A DNA stretch of 64,000 nt from Diadema setosum (Eukaryota > Echinodermata > Echinoidea > Diadematoida > Diadematidae): contig NC_092695.1 of assembly GCF_964275005.1 (NCBI RefSeq), positions 11,423,697-11,487,696 of the forward strand, given 5' to 3'. The translations under genes were made by a program, and so were the position numbers. The first letter of the stretch is position 1, and every line of letters starts with the position of its first letter. A model generated the notes under the pieces. It did no database searches. It was given only the letters and a program-made list of their open reading frames with translations, and was not told the origin of the DNA. Shown here piece after piece: positions 46,346-56,600 of the stretch.

Positions 46346-46464
46346 CGAACTCTCACTCATTATTGTCAATATTGAGAGTGAGACTCACTCATCATGCTCA
46401 TTTTGGTCCTTTCTCATTCTAAAACTTTAGATCCTATTTCATTTGCATGCATTTCTATTGATGT

Positions 46465-48006
46465 GTGTCATGCAAGCATGTTCATGAGAAGCAACTTCAA
46501 CAGCTGAACCCGTCAAAGGCTAGTGGACCAGATGAGATACCACCTAGGCTATATAAACTTATAGCCCATGAGATTGCACCAGCCTTGTCCTTCCTCTACC
46601 AACAAAGCTATGACAGTGGTGTGATTCCGCCTCAATGGAAGCAAGCATTTGTCACGCCAATCCACAAATCTGGTGACAGAAGTGATCCCTCCAACTATCG
46701 TCCAATTTCCTTAACCTGTATATCCTGCAAAGTCATGGAACATATCATGCTGAGTCACTTATCCAAGCACATAGCAGTAAACAACATCTTTGCAGACTCT
46801 CAGCATGGTTTTAGACAAGGCTTATCAACTACAACACAACTCACTTCTGCTGTCAATGACTGGTCTCAGACACTCCAAAATCGCAGCCAATCTGATGTCA
46901 TCTTTCTAGACTTCCAGAAAGCCTTTGACAGGGTGCCACATGAGCGACTTTCTATTAAGCTACGCTATTATGGCATTACTGGAGAGTCTCTCAACTGGAT
47001 ATGTGCTTTCTTGGCTGATAGGTCACAAGCTGTAGTCGTTGATGGAACCAAATCATCGTGGAAGGAGGTCTCATCAGGAGTTCCGCAGGGTTCTGTTATT
47101 GGCCCTACCCTCTTTCTACTGTTCATCAACGACATCCAGGATGGCATGTCGTCACCCATCCGTCTGTATGCTGATGACTGTGTGACTTATCGGGAAATTA
47201 GGTCAGAAGATGACTACAACACTCTACAACAAGATCTCCAGACACTATCATTATGGTCATCCAAGTGGCTCATAAATTTCAACATCAAGAAGTGCGGAGT
47301 AATGTCAATCACTCGAAAACGCAATCCTAAAATCTACAAATACCACCTTCAGAATGGTGTCATTCCAAGAGTTACGGAGTATAAATACCTTGGAGTAACT
47401 GTAACACCTGACCTACGCTGGAATACACACTGTCAAAACATCAGGTGCAGGGCCAGCAAGACCCTGGGACTTATACGCCGAACATTGCCATCATGCTCAA
47501 AGGAAGTGAAGTGTAGAGCCTACACAGCATTGGTTAGGCCTAAACTGGAGTATGCCTCTGAGGTTTGGAACCCTCACACCTTGACGTCCATTAGCAGCCT
47601 CGAACAAGTGCAGAAGGCAGCAGCCCGGTTTGTTGCTGGTGACTACAGATGGTCTACATCATCTACCCGTCTGGTGTCGGCACACGGATGGAACACGTTA
47701 CACCACCGGCGACTCCTGGACCAATGTTCACTTTTTTACAAAATCCACTATGGAGTGGTAAGCCTACCATTGCCCTCAGCGGTTACCCCTGCAACCTACT
47801 ATGGAAGGAACGATCATGACCTCAAGTTCAACATACCCAAGACAACTATTGATGCATTCAAGTACTCATTCTTTCCAAGGACAATTTGGATCTGGAACCG
47901 CCTGCCTAGTCAAGTTGTACATGCCACCACCATAACAACATTCAGAGAAGCTGCTCTCCCATGTATTACAACCTTGCAGCCTTCTTCTGGATCACTCATC
48001 CTTTAA
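46465..48006 (+). CDS. Non-LTR retrotransposon reverse transcriptase, 5'-truncated ORF2
   Basis: Intact 513-codon frame. RT signatures appear in order: HKSGDRSDPSNYRPISLT (about residues 70-87), HGFRQGLSTTTQL, FLDFQKAFDRVPH (motif A), SSGVPQGSVIGPTLFLLFIN, and YADDC (catalytic motif C). The C-terminal WIWNRLPSQVV...TFREAAL tail follows. The apurinic endonuclease domain is absent, typical of incomplete target-primed reverse transcription. The family is in the CR1/Jockey range; the clade is not resolved. Having no stop or frameshift over 1.5 kb suggests a recent insertion. The first Met is only the first in frame; recognisable RT sequence begins near 46500 (PSKASGPDEIP). Confidence 0.92.
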   Translation: MSCKHVHEKQLQQLNPSKASGPDEIPPRLYKLIAHEIAPALSFLYQQSYDSGVIPPQWKQAFVTPIHKSGDRSDPSNYRPISLTCISCKVMEHIMLSHLSKHIAVNNIFADSQHGFRQGLSTTTQLTSAVNDWSQTLQNRSQSDVIFLDFQKAFDRVPHERLSIKLRYYGITGESLNWICAFLADRSQAVVVDGTKSSWKEVSSGVPQGSVIGPTLFLLFINDIQDGMSSPIRLYADDCVTYREIRSEDDYNTLQQDLQTLSLWSSKWLINFNIKKCGVMSITRKRNPKIYKYHLQNGVIPRVTEYKYLGVTVTPDLRWNTHCQNIRCRASKTLGLIRRTLPSCSKEVKCRAYTALVRPKLEYASEVWNPHTLTSISSLEQVQKAAARFVAGDYRWSTSSTRLVSAHGWNTLHHRRLLDQCSLFYKIHYGVVSLPLPSAVTPATYYGRNDHDLKFNIPKTTIDAFKYSFFPRTIWIWNRLPSQVVHATTITTFREAALPCITTLQPSSGSLIL

Positions 48007-48172
48007 AAGGAGGATGCATTCAGATTTTACTCGCACAGTGCACACTTTTATTGTGAATAGAGATCATCACCATGGCACCTCCCAATGGCACACATGTGTA
48101 GTTTCATCCCAGTATAGCTTCTTGGAGCTGCGAGAGGGATTACAGTATCAAGTATCAAGTATCAAGTATCTC
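46465..48172 (+). mobile_element. LINE insertion (truncated) with TATCAAG tail
   Basis: The ORF is followed by about 140 nt of 3' UTR and a tandem tail of GTATCAA units (48145-48170), a typical microsatellite 3' terminus of poly(A)-less LINEs. Flanks on both sides contain TCTCACTCAT, but a clean target duplication was not established. Confidence 0.8.
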
Positions 48173-49678
48173 ACTCATTTTGACTCCTAAACTATAGCAT
48201 TGGCTGGCCTATGGGAGTCTCATTCTCAACTAGTTTCTAATGTTGGCAGCGCTGAAATTGCTAACCATACTATTGTGCCAATGCACAATTTCAGGAGATG
48301 TGTGTGCCCAGGCCCACGCAGGCAATTTCATGTTAGCTAGTTTGCATAACCCTTCTGTTCAGTATCACTACTAAGTTGTACTACTCATGTACTGTACTAA
48401 CCAGTTACTACTAGGGCCTACATCAGGCTAAATGGCTAAGCCGCTTGTTTCACTAATTGAGCTTCCCCCACGCAAGGTCTAGGTGCAGTTTCACAATCTT
48501 CAACGAAATGGAATGGACAACGTTTACCTGAAACCTTCCCTCTTCAGAAGCACCAACTCATCAAACTGATAGGCCCCTAAGGTTCAGTCAGAAAAAAACG
48601 TTTGTTGGTTGCATACGATCGAGATCCGTGTCCGTGTTATGTAATGTGGTAGGCATGTAACACCAGTAGGATAGGCACCTACGTCCACTCTACTACTAGC
48701 ACTGCTGTTTTATGTAGACTGTGGTTGGATGTTGAATGTTGTGATCCCTCGATCGCGAGCGAGATGAGAGACGAGAGAGCATGCACGCACGTGTAATGAT
48801 GGCGCTCTTTATCATCGACTCGGCCCAGGGAAGGCTCTGTCGGCTCCCAAAAAGGCTCTGGATGTCGGCTCCTAAAGCCCCCATCTCGACACTAGGAAGG
48901 CGACCATGGCGACCATGGCGATCTGTGAAATCGTGGCCTCCGAGGCGATTACACTACGGTTTCTCCACACTCAACCTGCGCTGTTGGCGATAGCGCCACG
49001 ATGATAATACGACTTTGCCACGTTGTTGCCGCACTTCCAGGCCGACGAGACGCGTTGCTTCTGCGATCGAACCAACTGTGTTTCGACATTCGTACGCTTA
49101 TCAAGACCTCGCTACAACAGTGATACGTTTACGCCGTCCCTTCTTAAAAAAACAAGCGGCACATTAATAGTACAGGTACGGGGATATGCGAATAACAATT
49201 TTACAAAAATTGATGAAATGAAAATAACAATTACTCGTTTTTTTACATGACTTTACACTAATCTAACATATAAATGAATAAAGAACTATACTCGAAAATT
49301 ATACCATATCAGCTTCATTTGTTGTAAGCGATCGGAAAAATGATAAAATCGGCTTTGTAGTCAGAGCACAGTTTCAAATATTTTCACGACATACAGCTCA
49401 GGTTTACATTTTTGCACAAAATCTTGGACGGGATTTTCTTCTGCTTCATATAATACAAAAGAACATTCATTCTATTTGACAATTTAATAAACAAACAGAA
49501 TATAGACGATATAATGTTAGAGTTAAAAATGAATCTTCAGATTGCTCAAAAAGACAGCGGCATGGAACCCTGATCATCAAAGGCACAAGTGCACCTATGG
49601 AATTCTTTTGTGCATCAATAGAAAATTTTTAGCTGTTTGAATAGAACAGCCAGTTGGAACTCCATCTCTTAAACCTCC
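48173..49678. other. Intergenic, with a CpG-rich block
   Basis: 48600-49130 is markedly richer in CG dinucleotides than its surroundings and could hold the NUDCD2 promoter. On the minus strand a consensus donor (TTTCAG|GTAAAC) ends at 48528 and could belong to the non-coding 5' exon implied for NUDCD2. Frames across the block show no family resemblance. Confidence 0.4.
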
Positions 49679-49929
49679 TCACACACCAATTGACTTCTGT
49701 GCGAAGTTAAAGTTTTGTACAGAGGGTTGGAAATACAGCAAAATCTGAAAACTTTCTGAAAAATTAATGTTAAATTTAATGAAACTGAATTATGCCGTCA
49801 TTTTGAAATTGCCTCCAACAAAATTGTAAACTATTCATCTATTGCTCATATCAATGTCAGCGTTATCTGATATATATAGTTTTTGAACTATTAAGGATCA
49901 AAGTGGGAATTGTTTTTTGTAACACCTAA
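49679..49929. mobile_element. Single arm of the CTAGGTGTTAC foldback family
   Basis: ACACACCAATTGA...TTTTGTACAGAGGGTTG...TTTTTGTAACACCTAAT matches the right arm of 38919-39764 over about 250 bp with scattered differences. Confidence 0.75.
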
Positions 49930-50429
49930 TATTGAGGGGTGTCATTTTCCAATATTTGTAATCGATATACGTGGTTTTTACATATGGGATAGCGTTGTGT
50001 CTTGGAGTTTGCGTTAAGTTTGCATTAATTAGTATTTCGGCTTTGAATGATCGATCATTAAAATCCGTATTTCTGTGCCTCATTCTGTTCTACATTTTCT
50101 GAATTTTTAAAGCAAAGTAAAATGTGTTTGGTCAAAACAAATATGAATTTAATGATATTTATGGGGATGATTTTTCCAAGTTTTTGTTGACTGTTGAGGT
50201 GAGATGCTTGAAGTAGCAAGTACCGAAGTAAACGTGACGTTAGTCATTCTTCGATAGGATTTTTTGTTTCAAACAATATTTTATTTCGATTCCATCATCC
50301 ATCCTGTATTATCCTGAGCTGTATTTTATCATGAAATTGTATTGAATATGGAATCAATAAAAGATTATAGAAAAACAAAAAATCCTTGATTACAATTGCA
50401 CATTCGGCTGTTGTTGCTAGCTGCGTGAC

Positions 50430-50673
50430 ATTTAACAATAATAATAATAAGGTCTTCTTTACCCAGGGTAGCCTCTTCAGTGTTGCCACTGCTCTACCAG
50501 AGGGCCCTGCTATTCTCTATATAGCGTTGCCAGGTACCCATTTATACACCTGTGTCGAGAGGGACACAGTGAGTAAAATCATTTCGTCCAAAGACGTAAG
50601 CACTGAGCGGGATTCGAACTCGGGTCCTCCGATCGGGAGTCGGGAGTCTTATCCACATGCCACAGCGCCCCCA
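50430..50673 (-). mobile_element. tRNA-derived SINE
   Basis: On the minus strand the head reads GGGGGCGCTGTGGCATGTGG (A-box-like) and then GACCCGAGTTCGAATCCCGC (canonical B box). A tRNA-unrelated body follows, containing ACACAGGTGTATAAATGGGT and GCTACCCTGGGTAAAGAAGA, then a TTATTATTATTG tail. This order (A box, B box, body, short tandem tail) is that of a Pol III SINE. It has no acceptor-stem pairing expected of a functional tRNA. Confidence 0.75.
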
Positions 50674-51139
50674 CTAATCAAATTTCAAACCTATTACAAA
50701 GTAATTCTTAGGACTGTCATTGTGTCAATTTCTGATTATTCTACATACACAAATAATACACAGTAACGGCTTCACAGATCATCCCCGCAATAATTATAAA
50801 ATCAATTTTTAATATTGGGTCGGCAAAACCAATATCTATGTACAATACACAATACAAAATATACCCATTAACTGCGTTCATATACTCGTCACAGCAGTAA
50901 CTATTAGATATAAAATCAATTATTGTTAAGGGGTCAACAAAAAGCTTACATACCTATACACACACATACAATATACAAAAGCTTTACAAATGTACATGAT
51001 CAATGTCTGTATATAATCCATACCTATAAAACATTACCCCTCCATCGCTCACCCGAATCACCTCATCAACACTTCCCCCTCTAGGCATACTCCAGGTATA
51101 CCTCATAAGACTCCAGCATAGATAGAAGCGGATATTTAA

Positions 51140-51275
51140 GCACACACACACACACACATACACACACAAACACACAAACACACAAACACAGAACCTGTTC
51201 ACCAAACAATCAACCACACAACAAACATGCAACAAAAAGAGGGGGGGGGAAACACACACACACAAATCAGCAAAT
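51140..51275. repeat. CA-rich microsatellites
   Basis: (CA)n with ATA/AAA interruptions at 51140-51190, and a G run followed by (CA)n at 51241-51265. Confidence 0.9.
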
Positions 51276-51399
51276 GGTAGCAATAGATGTGAAGTAAGAA
51301 GGATGGAATTTTGATCGATATCTGTTTCGAGACGACTAAGTGGCATAGGACGAGCCAGGTCCAGGTGATGCTGTAATTCAGCCTAATTTTCACCGATAG

Positions 51400-51548
51400 C
51401 GATTAGTATTAGTTTGCACTAATTAGTAATTTGAGTTAGTTTGCATTAATTATAGTAGTTTGCATTGAGTTTGCATTAGTTTGCGTCAGTTTGCATCAGT
51501 TTGCATTAGTTTGCATCAGTTTGCATTAGTTTGCATTAGTTTACGTCA
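51400..51548. repeat. AGTTTGCAT(T/C) minisatellite
   Basis: About a dozen copies of a decamer AGTTTGCATT/AGTTTGCATC with variants (GCGTC, ACGTC). The core TTTGCAT matches the POU octamer half (ATTTGCAT). Confidence 0.85.
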
Positions 51549-51873
51549 ATTAGTAAGACCGCTCCAAAACAACTGCTCATCCCGGCAAATCGCGTCAGCC
51601 AGGTAAGTTTCTTGGTAGACTCTTTCGATATATTGCAAGCAAATATGAATTGGTGCCAGACGGGTTCTCAAACCCTTACCAAAACTATGTTTTCACTCTA
51701 ATAAGCTCTTGACTGTATAGGCATTCCCTATGTATAGGCATAGATACACGTGGAATAAAAATTCCCAGATGATTTCGTAGCAGACATAATATTATCAGTG
51801 TACTATCAACTACGGCAAACATCCTCCGGATAGCGTTCATCAGCGACATGATATTTTTTACCATGTCGAGTTT

Positions 51874-51886
51874 GTTGTTTGTTTGT

Positions 51887-51927
<41 letters not shown>

Positions 51928-51932
51928 AGGCT
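51874..51932. repeat. (GTT)n microsatellite
   Basis: Perfect GTT units after a GTTTGTTTG lead-in. Confidence 0.95.
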
Positions 51933-53356
51933 ACATAGTCCGCTAAGGCGAATCAAGGAACAATGACAGGTCGAATCCCTCTCAAGCATGTAGGTAAAGT
52001 TCATGAACTTCGGAAAGCAGTAAATCTGTTCAAGATTGGTAGAAACAGGGAGGAGGGACCACCTCGCTGCATGGTAGAAGGATATGGATGTTCACCGAAA
52101 CGTCAAGAAATCATTACTCTGGTCTGTGTACGAAATATGTTAAAGATTTTCTCTACTGAGACGTATTGATCAGTCCCAAAATGAACAACAGGGCCCTATA
52201 TTTTAAAGATTTTTTTTTAATACATTAATGTTTAAAGATTTCGCTGTAATATTTGCTCTTATTTGTGTTCTTTCTTTATTCATGTACATGCGCTTGTTTG
52301 GTCCTTTTTCATCTCGCACTTATTCAATTTTCCCTACCTTCTTTGTCGTTTGTTTGGGGTATTTATTTTTTTCATCTGTACGGAAAATCTCTCTGATGCA
52401 CATCAGGTGACATGATTTTCAAAGTGTAGAGATATGCTTGATTATTCATACGTGTGAATGTTATAAGTATGAGTTGTTTTACTTATAGGGAGCCAGTGGA
52501 GGTATTTCGACGATGGGGTCACACTGTTTCCGGGGTTTAAATATTTTAATCAATGTCTCCTCAGTTGTCTGTTTCCTCTTCTTCAATTATGCGTGTTGTT
52601 TCTTTTTCCTCTTCAGCTCTTCTTTTATTTTTCTTCGATCTATTTTCTTCAATTTCTAAGCTAGCTAGGAGTCATGCCCCTATTACAATAACTTTACTGC
52701 TTCAAATACTTCTTAGAGTATCAATTCATCCGTGACTGTTTGAACCCGGCACTGTTATCTCCGTATCGTTGCCATAGGCTCAATCAAGCATAGATCCCAC
52801 CGTGACTGATAGGCCCTACTGTGCGGTGATACCAAGAGATCAGTCAGTCGTATCCTCTTCAACGATCCCGTCAGAGAAAAGAGAAAGAGAAAGGAAACAA
52901 AAACACATTCGAGTGCGTTAAGACAACTTCTCTCAAACTCCTTCCAACCGGGACCATTGTGTCGATCGCTTCTGTTTTTGCCCTGCATATAACGTCGCGA
53001 AAGATAGGGCAACCGTGACGGATTAAAAAGAGACGAACCTATTATAGAATTCTATAGGGTCTAAACTGTTGCACTCTGCGCCTTTGAGTGCCACCGAGGG
53101 TTCTTTGAAGTTCAAGGGAGAGGATCATTGTCTCCATTCATCCAGCTATGATGACCGCTTTGCACTGTGTCTCGTGGCAGCAGACTGCGCGATGTGCCCG
53201 TGATAACGAACGAGGTCAGACACGGAAAACTGCTTCCTGCATATTTTTCCACAAGAGATTCTTTGCATCAAAACAAGTATCCAATCTAGCACATTTTTGG
53301 TGCACTTCCATCTTCAAGAGATTGAATGAAATCTCTCAGGCACTCAATTTGTCACA
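51933..53356. other. Upstream region of the SRCR gene
   Basis: No exon recognised. A TATTATAGAATTCTATAGG stretch at 53040-53058 could hold a TATA-like element about 300 bp before the ATG. The frame at 51963-52169 (TGRIPLKHVGKVHELRKAVN) is not recognised. Confidence 0.35.
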
Positions 53357-53423
53357 ATGACCACGTCTCAAACGGTCTGGGTTTTTGCTTACTTCTGCGC
53401 GTCACTCATACATGCAGGCTGCG
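53357..53423 (+). CDS. SRCR gene exon 1, signal peptide
   Basis: MTTSQTVWVFAYFCASLIHA is a short polar start followed by a hydrophobic core and a small residue at the end, with G-C after the likely cleavage site. Donor GCG|GTAAGT, phase 1, matching exon 2. Confidence 0.8.
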
Positions 53424-53651
53424 GTAAGTGATGGCAATCATAATGATTTATCATTTGAGGGACTTCGATCACTAAGAATATAACTCTTAAAGTTCCATTC
53501 TGATATCTTATGATGAGAAGATTGTTGCACGGTTGTCGACATTATCATCAAGTTCACACTTCCGTGAACTACCGGTAACATTTCCTATTGTCCAAGTCAA
53601 CTCATATCAACTGTGGTTTCATTGTTTTCTTCATCTGGACATCAAATTAAT

Positions 53652-53684
<33 letters not shown>

Positions 53685-56600
53685 TATTAGTAGTAGTATA
53701 GTAGTTTTAGTGGTGATGGTGGTGTTAGCGGTTGTGGTAAAAGCTACGGGCATCAGTGGTAGTAGTAGTGGCAGTGGTGGTGATGGTGGACGTATAGGGC
53801 CTAGCTTTACACATTGTAGAAGTATAGCTTTATTGATATAATTATCTCTTAAGTAGTACATCATTGCCATATATTCATATTCCTGACATACTGTATGTGG
53901 TTAGACAATACACTCTATTGTGTCGACCATCGGTATTGCAACTTTTGAATTTTCGTTATCGATAATGTGAATCTCGACACTCACCAATGTTTTAGACTTA
54001 TCAGATGCACATAATTTCAAAAGCTTCAGAAAGCCAGCAAACTTTCATATATTTTGGAACTGTGTCCAGTATCACGGTACATTGTTGAGATTTGAATACA
54101 GAAAGATATAGTTTGATATCAATTTGTTTTGGTGGAGTGACGAGCCATGCGCTAAATTAACAAAAATACTAGTACTGAGTATGTGGTCACTACCGTGACT
54201 CTAGGTCACGTCGTACGAGGTCGTTGCTGTCAGTTATATGCTGCGACGACACCAGGTGAACGAACAAAATTATGGACACAGCGGTTGCCTTCTTTTTGTA
54301 TCCAGTGATTACACGATGCTAGACAATATTATTCTTCCAGAAATCTAGGACAGGGTCAGGACATGACAGTTATATTGTTGATGGCATATGTGCACCACCT
54401 CTGTAAAACAGCGCTGTTACGATAACAGTGCTGAGTAGGGTCATCCCTCCGTTGAAGATCTATTTTATGTAATATATCTTTGTTTGTATATCTTTTAATG
54501 ACGGAAATACAATACAATACAATACAATACAATACAATACAATACAATACAACCTGTCCCATGGTCTGGTTTAGTGAATCTGTGAGAAAAGTCCACAAAT
54601 CAACATGATTACGAGCCTCATATTTAATACCCATGAGGGGGTCTCAAAAGGAGGAAAAATGAAATTCAGTGTCGTGAATATCATGTCATTTTATTAGCGT
54701 ATTATATATACTTCATTTTGAAGATATGAGTCTGACTTTCTGGTTAAATGTCATAGCGTACCAAAGCTTTTCTTCACACGGATTGTCTTCGTCAGGAAAC
54801 GCAACTGTTTATTCATACTTTTCCAGGTTTTGTTTGTCTGTTTGCTTGCTTGCTCTTGCTTTTTATGTGCGTTTGTTGTAAGACTATGGACGCGAAGTGT
54901 GCATTTAAGAATCTGTCAAACCCAAATTCATATTCATTGGATGTATAGTTGCTTTCCAGGTCGTGACTATTCAGCATATATTATGATGGATGCTGTATAG
55001 TAATGAGCATGCTCAGTATCTTGGTGATAAGTCGTACAGTGCATTAAAGCTCTGATCCGGCCATTGTTATGAACGAGATTTACTTAATCCGTGGATCCCT
55101 GCCGCTTTTGAACGAGCCGTTTCACAAAATACCTCCGATCCTACCAGTCAACTTTGTCACTATGCCAAAAACAACGGTATGCTTTAAGACGGAAATATAT
55201 TTCAAATGATAGTTCCGACATGGTTACGCCCTTTGGATTCAAATATAATAGTTATGTCTTTGTGGAGATAACCCAATGTCTATACACCTGACCACTCCTC
55301 GAAGATGTATATTACGAAAGGACTAGATTACGTCATTGTCGACCCCACTTCTCCACGTTGCACTTCCTCGAGACTTTTGGGTTATTTTCCAAAGGATTAT
55401 GTCTTCAGGAAAGGCAGAAAAGGTCAAGAGGCGATTATCCCTTAAACACCCTGAGAAGCCATGCAGTAAGCAATCCGGTGATATACGGTGCACGGTTATA
55501 ATTACTGTGCGAAGATTCAAAAGATGGATACTCTTTCCAAAATTTTCTAACTTTTAGGCTGACTTCGTCGTTATTGTCAGGTTGAATTACAAAAAAAAAG
55601 AAAAAAAGAAAACAAGTGTCCCCTTCGATATGGCCACGTATTATATTTTCCCGATTACTCATGATATCCACAGACTGCACAAACCTTTCCCACTTGCTAA
55701 GGATAAGGATTATTCACAATCACGAATGCATACACAACACGTTTGTGCCTCATTATAGTGTCAAAACTTAGCAGATCGCATCGCTTCCTTTGACCCAAGA
55801 GGGTGCATTAAGAAGTGCCTGAAGTGATGTTCCCAGTATAGAGTTTAATACAGAGAATAAAATCATGAACAATCAGATCATGTTCAGTTGTTCCTCTTCG
55901 TAACGCGAAAGGCGAGCTTATTCTTTTGCAACATACATATCACATTAACCCGAGTTGAGCACACCAGGGACAATAGTCTTAAACAAGCAACAGAGTAACA
56001 TTCACCCCATTATTCTACTACGGGAAATGTTCTTTCTAAGCACTCATTGTCTAAACGCAACCAGAAAATACACGTTATTACTACTGTTATTGTTGTCATT
56101 GTGGTAATTGTGACAATAATGATAATGCTAAAAATTGTGAAGATAATGCAAGATATTCAACAATGAAAATAAGAGTATAATCTTTGTCCATAGCATTATA
56201 GGCCTACCATAATTATCATCATTATCCTAATCCCCATCGTTATCCTCTTCGATGTCGTCGACATGAATACCATCAAGAATAGTTATGAGACATTAATCGC
56301 ACTATTTTCTCATGTCAGGCATTTCATCCACCGTGTTTCTCGTGGATGGTCCCGCCCCGCATGAGGGACGAGTGGAGATTGACTACGGAGGGTACCGAGG
56401 CTGCGTGTGTGACGATCAATGGGACATGAAGGCTGCACGTGTGGTGTGTCGGCAACTCGGCTTCGCTTCGGCAGTTCGTATCGGGGTCGGAAAGACCCGG
56501 CGCTACCCGACAGCAATGTGCAAACGATGTCGCTTGACAGGGGTCAGGTGTAACGGGGACGAAGAGGCGCTGTCGCTGTGCTCACATCGGAAATCTTCGG

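Noticed and set aside
50600..50673. Possible functional tRNA gene on the minus strand
   Set aside because: A B box is present, but acceptor and anticodon stems do not close, and it is followed by a SINE body and tail.
53533..53870. Ser-rich ORF in SRCR intron 1
   Set aside because: Produced by the (AGC/AGT)n trinucleotide repeat.
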